A stretch of 64,000 bases of DNA, taken from assembly GCF_000761445.1 (NCBI RefSeq), contig NZ_KN196470.1, positions 371,115 to 435,114 on the forward strand, written 5' to 3'. The notes beneath the pieces are model-generated. The model made no database searches. It was not told the origin of the DNA and was given only the letters and a program-made list of their open reading frames with translations. This stretch comes from Oleiagrimonas soli. Lineage in GTDB: Bacteria > Pseudomonadota > Gammaproteobacteria > Xanthomonadales > Rhodanobacteraceae. Shown one piece after another: positions 18,542 through 26,818 of this stretch. The position numbers were made by a program, and so were the translations under genes. Every line of letters begins with the position of its first letter. Position 1 is the stretch's first letter.

Positions 18542-19284
18542 GGCGCGACGATCGCCCCCGCGTGAACATCCGCGGCGCCATAGTCGTTGATGGTGGTGAA
18601 GCCGATCTGCGTGCCGGCGGCCGGTGCGTTGCGCACGCCGGGCAGGGCGATCTTCTGCTCGCCGAACGGAGCGACCATGCCGGCATTCACCGTCACCGGC
18701 GTGTCGGCGGTCTTCAGCGACACCTTGGTGATGGTGATGTAGTAGGGCGTGGGGTTATGCACCACCAGCGAGGCGGTGCCGGCGTCGTCGGTCGCGCTCC
18801 AGGTCAGCTTTTCGGGCGCCTTGAGCGGATTGCCGGCGAGATTGGCCGGTCGATAGAACAGCTTGAGGCGCGAGCGCACCGCGAACTGCAGCAGGTTCCT
18901 GTCGGCGGCCTGCTTCGGCTTCGGCGGAATCTCGAGCACGTTCAGCCAGAACAACGACTCGCGGTCGCTGGGCAGCTTGGCGGCGTCGCCGGTGAACAGG
19001 ATGCGCAGGCTCTGGTCCCGGCCGGCTTCCATGCGGAACAGCGGCGGGGTGATCAGGAACGGCGCATGGGTGCTGTTGGGGGTCGATTGCTCGTTGCCCT
19101 CGTCGATCCAGGCTTCGACCAGTGCCGGCTGCTTGCCCTGGTTGCTGAGACGAAGCGTCGTCTCGCCCTGGCTGGCCGAGAACACGACCCGTGTGCCGCC
19201 GATGACGACGTTGGCCTGAGCCACGCCCGCGAAGGAACCGAGCGCGAGAACGAGAATGCACAGAATGCGCGAAAAAGAGGTCAT
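18538..19284 (-). CDS. fimC: Fimbrial periplasmic chaperone (PapD/FimC family)
   Basis: A 248-residue protein with a signal peptide (cleavage near AQANV, about residue 25). It starts GGTRVVFSASQGETTLRLSN, the typical first strand of PapD-like chaperones, includes FLITPPLFRMEAGRDQSLRI (the proline motif before the zipper strand) and ends its second domain with a VAPFGEQKIALPG segment. It delivers pilins to the usher by donor-strand complementation. The start has only a weak ribosome-binding site, which may keep its level below that of the pilin. A hairpin separates it from the major pilin gene. Confidence 0.9.
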   Translation of the reverse strand: MTSFSRILCILVLALGSFAGVAQANVVIGGTRVVFSASQGETTLRLSNQGKQPALVEAWIDEGNEQSTPNSTHAPFLITPPLFRMEAGRDQSLRILFTGDAAKLPSDRESLFWLNVLEIPPKPKQAADRNLLQFAVRSRLKLFYRPANLAGNPLKAPEKLTWSATDDAGTASLVVHNPTPYYITITKVSLKTADTPVTVNAGMVAPFGEQKIALPGVRNAPAAGTQIGFTTINDYGAADVHAGAIVAP

Positions 19285-19350
19285 GGGGACGGGTACCGGA
19301 GGAGTCGAAGGTCGAGGGCGTGGCGCCCGCCATGCATCCGGTGCCCCGTG

Positions 19351-19379
19351 CGCTGCGACGGCGTGAGGCCGTCGCAGCG
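19351..19379 (-). terminator. Hairpin between pilin and chaperone genes
   Basis: CGCTGCGACGGC (19351-19362) and GCCGTCGCAGCG (19368-19379) form a perfect 12-bp stem with a 5-base loop, just after the major pilin stop. There is no T run, so it may act as a partial terminator or as an mRNA 3' end stabiliser that lets pilin be made in excess over chaperone and usher. Confidence 0.65.
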
Positions 19380-19394
19380 AGGGACGCCGAAGAC

Positions 19395-19952
19395 TTACTG
19401 GTAGATCAGCGTGAAGTCGACGGTCGACTTCACCGCGCCGGCGCTGGAAGCGCCCGTGGCGTAGTAGCGGGCCTTGTAGCTCAGGGTCGCGGCGCCGCCG
19501 GACAGGGCGACCTGCTGCGAGCTCTGGGCCGACGCGTCGGCGCCGCTCAGATCCATCGGGTTGTCGCTGCCGTTCAGCAGCTGGACCTGCACGTTGCCGG
19601 CCGCACCCGTGGCGCTGTTGTCCAGACGGCCATTGCCGCTGTTGACGTCGCCGCCGCTGAAGTAGGCCTGCACAGTGGACAGGCTGGCGTCGCAGCCGGT
19701 GACGCTGATCTGGAAGCTGGTGTCGCCGGCGGTGTCGCCGGTGCTGGCCAGGGCGGTGGTCAGCACGTCCGGCAGGTTGACCACCTTGTTGTCGGCCGTG
19801 CCGAGACCGTTGCCGTCGACCTGGCAGGTCTGGGCAATGACCTTGCCGTTGATCGTGATGGTGCCGTCCGGACCCGAGTTCTGGTCGGCGTTGGCGACGC
19901 CGCTCAGGCCGAGGGCCAGGGCGGCGGCGAGGAGGCTGTACTTCATCTTCAT
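19395..19952 (-). CDS. fimA: Major fimbrial subunit (type 1 pilin family)
   Basis: A 185-residue pilin with a clean signal peptide (cleavage after VANA, residue 22). The mature part begins with an N-terminal extension (DQNSGPDGTITINGKV), has the conserved pilin Cys pair (QTCQV and TGCDA), and ends STVDFTLIYQ with penultimate Tyr. GGGGAA stands upstream of the ATG. It is the first gene of the fimbrial operon (pilin, chaperone, usher, tip protein), the usual order for a chaperone-usher system. Confidence 0.9.
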   Translation of the reverse strand: MKMKYSLLAAALALGLSGVANADQNSGPDGTITINGKVIAQTCQVDGNGLGTADNKVVNLPDVLTTALASTGDTAGDTSFQISVTGCDASLSTVQAYFSGGDVNSGNGRLDNSATGAAGNVQVQLLNGSDNPMDLSGADASAQSSQQVALSGGAATLSYKARYYATGASSAGAVKSTVDFTLIYQ

Positions 19953-20725
19953 TACTGGTATTCCCCGGTGAGTTGGTTGGGCAGGAATCGTTGAAGCAAG
20001 ACGTATGCCACAGTTTCCTTGAAGCGGAAATGTCGTGGTCTAAACAGGGTTTCGAGGGCACTTTTGCCTGGTTGGCATAGGCCGAAAGTAGGGGAAAACT
20101 GACGTCCTTCGGCACCTTGTGTGCGAAGCACGTCACATTTTGCAGAACTTTCCCGACGGTGTTTAGGGTTCCGCTGGATGCCAGCCTTCAGGGCTTGGGC
20201 AAGGTTTTTCTGTCGAGAAAATTCGACAAATTTACATATATATCAATAAATTGAATGATCGCCCTGGATCAATCCCGGACTGGGTGCGCCGATTCGCTCG
20301 TCGCGGGAGCGTGATCTGTTTCGCGCAAAAGGTGTGCTTGATTTGGCAGTTTTGGGTGCGCGAAGGGCGGGCGGCGGATGCACGCTATCCGAGATATGTG
20401 ACCTGATACCGTTTTCATGCGGTCGGCAGTGCCCGTTCGAGCCTGGCGTCGGGCTTGATGCTGCGGTGGCGGCCGAGTGCATCGGTCGCTCGAGGCGGGA
20501 TCGTTCTGCAGAGAACGCCCCGCTTCAAGCCAGCGTCCGTCGCGTTTTAGGGGCCTTGGGAGCCGGTGTTTCCGGAGAGGCGGCAAACACGCGCGGCCGT
20601 CCGGGCGCGAGCCGCCAGGGCGGGTGTCGCGAGACGTGACGCGGCCCATGGCCGGTTGGGGTCGGGTGCCGGGTGTCTCCGGGCCAGGCCGGAAGGCGAT
20701 GGACGACTCTCGGCGTCTGACTTCG
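19953..20725. other. 773-bp intergenic region with AT-rich patch
   Basis: This long spacer lies upstream of the fimbrial operon and downstream of the OmpA-family gene (both on the minus strand). I found no credible gene. An AT-rich patch at about 20203-20260 contains the inverted repeat TGTCGA/TCGACA (20211-20216 and 20223-20228, 6-base spacer) and a run of TA steps, which may be a regulator site or promoter of the fimbrial operon. Confidence 0.45.
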
Positions 20726-21733
20726 CTAGCGGGCGACCATCTCTACGCGGCGATTCTCCGCGCGGCCATTGGCGTTGGCGTTGCTGGCCACAGGGGCGTA
20801 AGGACCCACGCCTTCGGCGGCAAGACGTCCCGCGGCCACATGAAAGCGACGGATCAGCGCCTGCATCACACTACGGGCGCGGGCTCGCGAGAGCGTCAGA
20901 TTGTGCGCGAGCGCCCCGGTATCGTCCGTATGGCCGACGATGAACACCTTGAGCGCCGGCTGATGCTTGAGAAGCGTGGCCATTGCCGAGAGCGTGGGGT
21001 CGGAGGCGGCGGTCAGCGTGCTGCTGTCATGCGCGAAATGGATGCCGCGCAGGGCGATGTGCCCGGAGCTTGCCAGGCCGCGCCCCAGCGCGTCGGCGTC
21101 GACCGTCACTTCGCCGGTCTTCATGGCGGCATGCCGCACCGTCTGCAACAGGATGCCCGTTGGCTGACCCTGCTGATGACTGACCAGCAACACGCTGTCC
21201 ATCACGCCGTCAGGCCGGGTCAGGCGCGCCGTCTCCACGTAGACGTCGCCGCCGCTGGCCAGCAGCGTGTCATTGCGCAGAATCTTGTACTGGAGCTTGC
21301 CGCTCAGGCGATCGGCCACAGGCGCGTAGATGGCTTTGGCGATGCCATAGGCGTTGCCGCACGTATCGTTGCCGTGGCACTGGAAGCGTGTGCGGAAGCC
21401 GGCCTGCTGCATGGCCTGATGGAAGTTGTGGAAGACCTCGAGCGCGGAGACGCCTGCCGGGGCGATGTAGGCGATGCGGCGCACTTCGCCTTGCGCCGGT
21501 TCCGAGCGCGACAGCGCATGCTGACGATAGGCGCCCAGCGGCAGGGTCACCGAGCCATAGTCTGCGGTTTGATAGCCGACGATGGTCGACCCGGCGAAGC
21601 GATGGATGATCTTGCTGTCCTGGCTTCCGGGCAGATCGCCGTGGATTGACGTGGCAGCGTGAGCGCTGGTCGACGTCAGCCATCCCGCGATCAAGAAAAC
21701 GGCGGCGCAACGCGCGATAGCGATAGCGTTCAT
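20726..21733 (-). CDS. OmpA family protein with DUF4892-like N-terminus
   Basis: A 335-residue envelope protein with a signal peptide (cleavage after SAHA, about residue 25). The N-terminal domain (GSQDSKIIHRFAGSTIVGY ... LPLGAY) resembles DUF4892, a domain found with OmpA-like ends in several gammaproteobacteria. The C-terminal domain, from about residue 225 (IHFAHDSSTLTAASDPTL, VFIVGHTDDTGALAHN, LSRARARSVMQAL, ENRRVEMV), is a peptidoglycan-binding OmpA/MotB domain with the conserved Asp and Arg. AGGAT upstream supports the ATG at 21733. It is not overlapped by neighbours. Confidence 0.85.
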   Translation of the reverse strand: MNAIAIARCAAVFLIAGWLTSTSAHAATSIHGDLPGSQDSKIIHRFAGSTIVGYQTADYGSVTLPLGAYRQHALSRSEPAQGEVRRIAYIAPAGVSALEVFHNFHQAMQQAGFRTRFQCHGNDTCGNAYGIAKAIYAPVADRLSGKLQYKILRNDTLLASGGDVYVETARLTRPDGVMDSVLLVSHQQGQPTGILLQTVRHAAMKTGEVTVDADALGRGLASSGHIALRGIHFAHDSSTLTAASDPTLSAMATLLKHQPALKVFIVGHTDDTGALAHNLTLSRARARSVMQALIRRFHVAAGRLAAEGVGPYAPVASNANANGRAENRRVEMVAR

Positions 21734-22034
21734 CGGACATCCTGTCGTGTGTGATGTAGGCAGTCTACGTATCACATGCACAAGAGGCATTTGCATCTTG
21801 GCGACAGCCTCGATATTTTTGCCAACAGGTCCCCAATTTGGGGATCAGACCTGTGCGTCTTCACGGAACTGTAGCCATCGCGCTGTAGGTTGGGAGTCGC
21901 CAGGTCCCTGGAGGGGGCCAGGTGAAACGTGATTCATGATGAATCGCACAGGGGGCGTTTCTGATTCAGTAGCTCGTCTCGCGAGGGGTTCGCGAGGCGT
22001 TTTGGAATCCAGTCACGCAATGGGGAAGCAAAAA
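21734..22034. other. Divergent spacer between OmpA-like and Tad genes
   Basis: 301 bp that must hold the promoter of the Tad locus. Besides the palindrome at 21830-21844, I see no distinct element; a GGGGA site at its end serves the flp start. Confidence 0.4.
21830..21844. promoter_or_regulatory. Palindrome upstream of the Tad locus
   Basis: TCCCCAA-T-TTGGGGA is a perfect 7-bp inverted repeat with a 1-base centre. It is flanked by CAGGT before it and ACCTG shortly after, which extends the symmetry. It lies about 190 bp upstream of flp in the divergent spacer and could be an operator or the base of a hairpin. Confidence 0.45.
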
Positions 22035-22325
22035 ATGAAACTGCACAGCGAACGCCGAAATGGAATCCGCGTCCGGCAGCGCGGTCAGGGCATGACCGAA
22101 TACATCATCATCACCGCACTCATCGCCATCGCCGCCATCGGCGCCGTCACCTATTTCGGCCACACCGCGCGCGAGCAAGTCGGCGCCATGGCCCAGGAGC
22201 TTTCGGGCAACGACGGCACCACGCAGATGAGCAACGCCGGCAAGCAAGCCAAGAATGCCGCCGACGAGGGCGACGCCGAGAAGAACCTGGCCAACTACCA
22301 CAGCGGTCCGAACTCGGGCACCTGA
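22035..22325 (+). CDS. flp: Flp-type IVb pilin
   Basis: A 96-residue prepilin. The leader ends QRG, and cleavage there gives QGMTEYIIITALIAIAAIGA, with Glu at +5 and Tyr at +6 as in the Flp consensus G/XXXXEY. A single hydrophobic segment follows, then a polar tail of about 50 residues rich in Asn, Ala and Lys, longer than in classical Flp. ATG at 22020 is also in frame, but GGGGA nine bases before 22035 favours the latter. It is the first gene of the Tad locus and is followed by hairpins. Confidence 0.88.
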   Translation: MKLHSERRNGIRVRQRGQGMTEYIIITALIAIAAIGAVTYFGHTAREQVGAMAQELSGNDGTTQMSNAGKQAKNAADEGDAEKNLANYHSGPNSGT

Positions 22326-22341
22326 GGAGTTTCCTGGTCTG

Positions 22342-22367
22342 CACGGACTGAAGTGCTTCGGTCCGTG
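22342..22367 (+). terminator. Hairpin after flp
   Basis: CACGGAC (22342-22348) pairs with GTCCGTG (22361-22367), extended inward by GAAG/CTTC. A second stem, CCTCCGTC/GACGGAGG (22426-22433/22440-22447), follows. Neither has a T run; together they probably stabilise or partly terminate the abundant pilin mRNA. Confidence 0.6.
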
Positions 22368-22555
22368 ACGCGGGGAGGGTGCGGGTTACCGCTCCCTCCC
22401 ACACGCCCAGGCATCGACGCCAACACCTCCGTCCTGCGTGACGGAGGCGTGGAGCGATTGTCTTCGGTCGTCTCCTGAGGCGCACGACGGCGCACCGCCG
22501 TCTGCGCTCAGGCCGGCCCTGGGCAAGATCAGCTCCACTGATCGGGGGATGCGGC

Positions 22556-24250
22556 ATGCAGGTGGTAACGCACATGGGGAGCACGGCTCCCGCGGCGAAA
22601 ACGAACAGGCTCGCGCGGCTGCCTCGCGGTTGCACGCGTGTACGTCTGCGCGTGCGCGGTCAAGCCTTCGTGCTCGGCATGATGGCGCTGCTGGTGCTGT
22701 GCGTCGGCGTGATCGTGCTGTTCAACACGGGGCAGTCCGTCAACACCAAGGTGCAGCTGGTGAACACGGCCGACGCGGCGGCCTACAGCGCCGCCGTGCA
22801 GCAGGCGCGCGCCTACAACCTGATGGCCTACATGAACCGCGCGACGGTGGCCAACGAAATCGCGATGGCGCAGATGGTCAGCTGGTATTCGTGGACCAAC
22901 TTCGCCATCAGCGGCACCGCGCATCTGCGCGATGCGCTCATCGTGATCTCCATTCCGCTCGAATTCTTCGGCGTCGGCGAGGTGCTGGACGAAATCGCCG
23001 CCGACCTGCAGGAAGCCAAAAGCTATCTGGAAGAGGGCCGCAACCTCGAACAGAAACTCTTCGATTTCGCGGCCACGGTCGAGGCGTTCATGAACGGGAC
23101 GTACGCGCGTTCGTCGCAGTTGATCGGCGACGCGGGTTCGGCCGATACCGTGAACCTGGCGACCAAGATCGTGAAGATGAACGATCCGAACGCCAGCATT
23201 CCGGCCTTCGGCATCGCCCTGCTGGGCAAGGACGCGGTCAGCGCCAGCGCCTTGCTGAAGGACGGCTACGTGCATCGCTACACGATCCCGCTGACCGGCG
23301 GACATGCCGACGCGGGCGCCAACCGCTTCCGCAACGTGGTGATGGAAGCGCGCGATCCGTTCTCGCGCGAACGCAACGGCAGCTTCCTGTTCGGGCTGTT
23401 CAAGAAGCGCGGCGGCACGGACCTGGTCGACTACCGCAACTGGGTCGGCCTGGACACGCTGAACTTTGAATTTCACTGTCCGATCTTTCTCTGCGGCGTG
23501 CACGGCTTTCCGCCGCACGGCAAGCATTTCGACATTCCGCTGGCGTGGGGCGGCGGCGCGGCCATCGACAAGCAGACACGCTCGTTCGCGTCGCTGGCGC
23601 GTCGCAATCCCGGCTGGGACGGTCCCTACGTCGGCGGCGATCCGGAGTACGCGACCAAGGGGCACTACGATCCTTATGCCGGCGCCATGGGCAACGGCGC
23701 GGCGAGCCGCGTGGTGCTCAGTAATCCGGCCGAGAACGGCAACCCGTGGATCAAGCCGATGGGCGGCGCGGCGCTGCAGAAGCTCGGCGGCACGGTGGGA
23801 CTGCCGGACTACAACGACATCACCGACGACCACGCGACGGTGCCCTACCTCAATGGCGCCTCCGCATCCGACAACGGCGTCAGCAAGCTCGACGTCGGCC
23901 CGGTGTTCACCGTGCTGGTGGTGCAGAACATGGACACCGTCCACACCAGCGATCATCTGGACCATCTCGGCAACGACCCGGCCTCCGCGTCCAGCGGCGT
24001 GTTCGGCGGCGGTCCGGATTTCCGCGTCAAGGATCAGACCGTGTCCGACCAGCTTTCGGCGCTGGGTTCGGCGCAGGTCTACTTCAGTCGTTCCCGATCC
24101 CTGTTCCCGAGTCCGGTCGATCCGCGGCGGGAGCTGGGCAGTCTCTTCAGTCCGTACTGGCAGGCGCGTCTGATCGACACGCCCTGCGACGTGCGGCAGG
24201 CGGTGGCGATACGGCACGGCATGGTTTCGCCGTGCAAGCCGACGCTCTAG
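22556..24250 (+). CDS. TadG-like pilus assembly protein
   Basis: A 564-residue protein with one N-terminal membrane segment (RGQAFVLGMMALLVLCVGVI, about residues 34-58) followed by VQLVNTADAAAYSAAVQQAR, the TadG/Tad-type N-terminal signature also seen in TadE/G relatives. A large extracytoplasmic domain follows; I see no von Willebrand motif. The leader-like G/QAFVL lacks the Glu at +5 of processed pseudopilins. Upstream GGGGGA supports the start. TadG-type proteins anchor or gate the pilus in the envelope. It is separated from flp by 230 bp with hairpins. Confidence 0.72.
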   Translation: MQVVTHMGSTAPAAKTNRLARLPRGCTRVRLRVRGQAFVLGMMALLVLCVGVIVLFNTGQSVNTKVQLVNTADAAAYSAAVQQARAYNLMAYMNRATVANEIAMAQMVSWYSWTNFAISGTAHLRDALIVISIPLEFFGVGEVLDEIAADLQEAKSYLEEGRNLEQKLFDFAATVEAFMNGTYARSSQLIGDAGSADTVNLATKIVKMNDPNASIPAFGIALLGKDAVSASALLKDGYVHRYTIPLTGGHADAGANRFRNVVMEARDPFSRERNGSFLFGLFKKRGGTDLVDYRNWVGLDTLNFEFHCPIFLCGVHGFPPHGKHFDIPLAWGGGAAIDKQTRSFASLARRNPGWDGPYVGGDPEYATKGHYDPYAGAMGNGAASRVVLSNPAENGNPWIKPMGGAALQKLGGTVGLPDYNDITDDHATVPYLNGASASDNGVSKLDVGPVFTVLVVQNMDTVHTSDHLDHLGNDPASASSGVFGGGPDFRVKDQTVSDQLSALGSAQVYFSRSRSLFPSPVDPRRELGSLFSPYWQARLIDTPCDVRQAVAIRHGMVSPCKPTL

Positions 24251-24308
24251 CTCGACGATGCCGGCGGTCTTCCCGAAAGCCCGGCGGCATCGATGGTTCT
24301 TTCGCACG

Positions 24309-24887
24309 ATGAAAAGGTTCATGAACATGCAGTACATCCGTTTTCCATTCGATGCTCTTCGCACTTCCGCGCACGCCATGCCGGCGCGCCGTCTGCGTCG
24401 CAGCCTGCTGGCGCTGACCCTGTTGCCCATGGCGGCGTGTTCGGCGGGGCATGGCGGTGCGAGCGGTTCGGGCAGCGCGGCCGAAGTCGGCACGCTGCAC
24501 TACAGCGGCGACTACAGCGGGACGATCGCGTTCAAGGATTCGGACTGCGTCGTCATCGACGGCCATCTGATGGCGCTCAACGCACCGCGTTGGAAGAACG
24601 GGGTTCCCGCCTCGCAAGGCACGCAGATCGGCGTCACGCTGGAGAAGAACGGCGCGCCGACGGAGTTCAACTTCCAGCTCGACGAGGGCGCCGCCCAGAA
24701 CACGTTTGCCACGACGAACCAGGCCCGACCCATCCAAGGGATCCATGTGCGCAAGGCCGACGGATCGTGGGAGGTCGTGTTCGACGGCTTTCGCGTGGCT
24801 GGCACGAACTGGCTGCAGACCATGGATTCGAGCAAGACGAAGTGGGTGACCTTGAAGGGCGAACTGCATTGCACGCACGTGAAGTAA
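24309..24887 (+). CDS. Putative lipoprotein of unknown function
   Basis: I do not recognise this protein (192 residues from ATG 24309). A lipoprotein signal is visible from residue 24 (PARRLRRSLLALTLLPMAAC), and the mature part of about 150 residues is beta-rich (LHYSGDYSGTIAFKDSDCVV, KWVTLKGELHCTHVK) with two Cys that may pair. Starts at 24309, 24321, 24327 and 24378 are all in frame; AAAAGG before 24321/24327 is the only weak Shine-Dalgarno. It lies within the Tad locus between TadG- and TadE-like genes and may be a surface or periplasmic accessory. Confidence 0.65.
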   Translation: MKRFMNMQYIRFPFDALRTSAHAMPARRLRRSLLALTLLPMAACSAGHGGASGSGSAAEVGTLHYSGDYSGTIAFKDSDCVVIDGHLMALNAPRWKNGVPASQGTQIGVTLEKNGAPTEFNFQLDEGAAQNTFATTNQARPIQGIHVRKADGSWEVVFDGFRVAGTNWLQTMDSSKTKWVTLKGELHCTHVK

Positions 24888-25023
24888 GGACGGAACAGCG
24901 GCAAGCCGCGACCGATTGAGGCGTCGCGGCAGCGAACGAGGAAGAACCACGCGGAGACGTTCGAGCGCAGCAAGGAAGAAGGCATCGCAGGAGTGATGCC
25001 GCAGATGGCATCGGGGGACAGTG

Positions 25024-25920
25024 ATGGAACGAGCGGTAACGCAAAGGCCGGCCAGGCGAGGGAATCCGCGGGCACGGCAACAGGGACAGAGTCTGGCGGG
25101 CATGGCCGTGATGCTGACCGTGCTGGTGCCGCTGGCGATGGGCGTGGCCTTGCTGGGCCAGTACATCCATGTGCGCCAGGAGACCCAGGCCGCGGCACGC
25201 GAGGCGGCCTGGAGCGCCGCGGCGTCGGCCGCGCTCGCGCAGTCCGGTCTGCCGGACAAGGACGCCGTGCAGACGCAGCTGCGCAGCCGGCGCTTCACGC
25301 TGGCCGACGCCTCCATCCGCTCTGACGCGCAGGCGCCGGACGCCTTCGCCGATCCCATGCTGACCACGCCGGCGGAGCGCGCGCTGCTGAAGCCCGAGGA
25401 CATGACGCTCACGGTGTATCAGCAGGGCAAGCCGCCGAGCTATCTGGACAAGATCGTGGACGGCATCGGAAGCGTGACCTCGCGATTCGGCCTGGGCAAC
25501 AGCCTGCCGCCGAACAGGCAGGGGCTGGTGACGGCCGAAGTGCACGCGAACACCGAGCAGGTGCTCGGGCGCAACGGCGCGGTCCTGTCGTTCCTGGGCC
25601 CCGTTGCCTCCGACCGGCTGGACTTCAGCGCCAAGACCGTGCTGCTGGTCGACAGCTGGGACGCGGCCGGCGGCGGCGAGACGCGCGACGGCCGGTCGGC
25701 CTCCAGTGCGTACCAGAACCGCACGGTGCGCGCGGTGATCAAGCCGCTGGTGCCCACGACCTGGTTCGGCGGCACGCTGTCGAGCGTGCTGGGCACGGCG
25801 GCCGGCATCCTGGGGTGGATTCCGATCATCGGTCCGGGCCTGAAGCATTTTGAATTCGGTCGCACGGCGCCGGACGTCGTGCCCGCCGACAAACTGGTGC
25901 CCTACAAAGATGTCCACTAG
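25024..25920 (+). CDS. TadE/TadG-like pseudopilin-family protein
   Basis: A 298-residue protein with an N-terminal membrane segment after RQQGQSLAGMAVMLTVLVPL. The motif looks like a TadE leader (G/QSLxx), but Glu at +5 is replaced by Gly, so processing by a prepilin peptidase is doubtful. The following helix (QETQAAAREAAWSAAASAAL) is typical of TadE-like proteins, which have the pattern of Ala-rich helix after the membrane segment. GGGGGA upstream supports ATG 25024 (GTG at 25021 is adjacent). Its end overlaps the next gene by 11 bp. Confidence 0.7.
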   Translation: MERAVTQRPARRGNPRARQQGQSLAGMAVMLTVLVPLAMGVALLGQYIHVRQETQAAAREAAWSAAASAALAQSGLPDKDAVQTQLRSRRFTLADASIRSDAQAPDAFADPMLTTPAERALLKPEDMTLTVYQQGKPPSYLDKIVDGIGSVTSRFGLGNSLPPNRQGLVTAEVHANTEQVLGRNGAVLSFLGPVASDRLDFSAKTVLLVDSWDAAGGGETRDGRSASSAYQNRTVRAVIKPLVPTTWFGGTLSSVLGTAAGILGWIPIIGPGLKHFEFGRTAPDVVPADKLVPYKDVH

Positions 25921-26575
25921 GCGCGCACTGGCCATCGCGATGCTGTGCGCGACGCCCGCCGCCGCGTGGGCGCTCTCGTGGCCGCAGGTTCCGCTGCCCG
26001 ACGGCACGCGGACTGCGTATGTCGATCGTCACATCGTCTACAACGGTCTGGACATGCAGGCGCAAGTTTTCCGCTCGTCGGAGAAGCCCGACGCGCTGAT
26101 CGCGTTCTACCGCCGGCGCTGGGGCGACAAGGTGGTGGTCAACCGGCTGGGTGCCTACCAGGTGGTCGGGCACATGCAGGGCGACTACTTCATGACGATC
26201 CAGCTGCGCGGACTGGGCAGCGGCAGCGAGGGCCGCATCGGCATCGTCGACGTGGTGCATGTGCCCAAGCATCCGGTGTTGGGCAAGGGCCTGCCGATCC
26301 CGATAGGCAGCAAGGTCTTCAACGACATTCGCTACCCCGACGATCCGATTCCGGCGCGCACCGTCGCCATGCGCAACGCCTTCTCGCCGCGCCAGAACGA
26401 CAGCTATTTCCGTGAACACCTCGAAGCCGACCACTGGAAGCCGGACGGTCGAAGCCAATGCGACGACCGCCGCTGCACCGCGCGCTACGCCCGCGGCGAC
26501 AGCCGAATGCTGGTGGTGAGCCTGCGCGGCGACGACGGCTATTCGCAGGTCGTTCTGAACATGCAGACACCGTAG
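25910..26575 (+). CDS. Exported protein of unknown function in Tad locus
   Basis: A 221-residue protein with a signal peptide (cleavage near AWALS, about residue 20). The mature part has a mixed alpha/beta pattern (QVFRSSEKPDALIAFYRRRW, then VVNRLGAYQVVGHMQGDYFM) and two Cys near residues 183 and 188 (SQCDDRRCT). The FYRxRW element after a short helix suggests a small ligand-binding or assembly domain, but I cannot name the family. The start overlaps the preceding gene, showing coupling. It is probably a periplasmic accessory of the pilus. Confidence 0.68.
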   Translation: MSTRRALAIAMLCATPAAAWALSWPQVPLPDGTRTAYVDRHIVYNGLDMQAQVFRSSEKPDALIAFYRRRWGDKVVVNRLGAYQVVGHMQGDYFMTIQLRGLGSGSEGRIGIVDVVHVPKHPVLGKGLPIPIGSKVFNDIRYPDDPIPARTVAMRNAFSPRQNDSYFREHLEADHWKPDGRSQCDDRRCTARYARGDSRMLVVSLRGDDGYSQVVLNMQTP

Positions 26576-26584
26576 GGAGACGCC

Positions 26585-26800
26585 ATGCCTGCCGCACATG
26601 CCATCACCGGACCAAGGCCACGGCCGCGCGCGACACAGCGCGGCGGCGCCCTGGTCGAGTACGCGCTGGTGCTGGGCGTACTGCTGCTCGCCCTGCTGGT
26701 CGGCACCGGCGGTCAGCAGGCGCCCCTGACCCAACTGCTGGATGCGCTGCGCAACGCGTACACCAGCTTCGTCTACGCACTTTCCATTTCCTGGTTCTAG
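26585..26800 (+). CDS. Second small Flp-like pilin
   Basis: A 71-residue prepilin-like protein. Cleavage in QRG/GALVEYALVLGVLLL gives Glu at +5 and Tyr at +6, matching Flp pilins. One hydrophobic segment is followed by a short tail ending in aromatic residues (FVYALSISWF). GGGAG upstream supports the start. Its size is closer to classical Flp than the 96-residue product of the first gene, so the locus encodes two different pilin candidates. Confidence 0.78.
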   Translation: MPAAHAITGPRPRPRATQRGGALVEYALVLGVLLLALLVGTGGQQAPLTQLLDALRNAYTSFVYALSISWF

Positions 26801-26818
26801 TCGGAAGCCGACATCGAC

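Noticed and set aside
15893-18565. Long plus-strand open frame (about 890 codons) opposite the usher gene
   Set aside because: The usher on the minus strand has full domain support; the opposite frame shows no motif and shadow-type composition.
20243-20639. Overlapping short frames in the 773-bp spacer before the OmpA-like gene
   Set aside because: No start signals or motifs; Arg/Pro/Ser-rich shadow-type translations.
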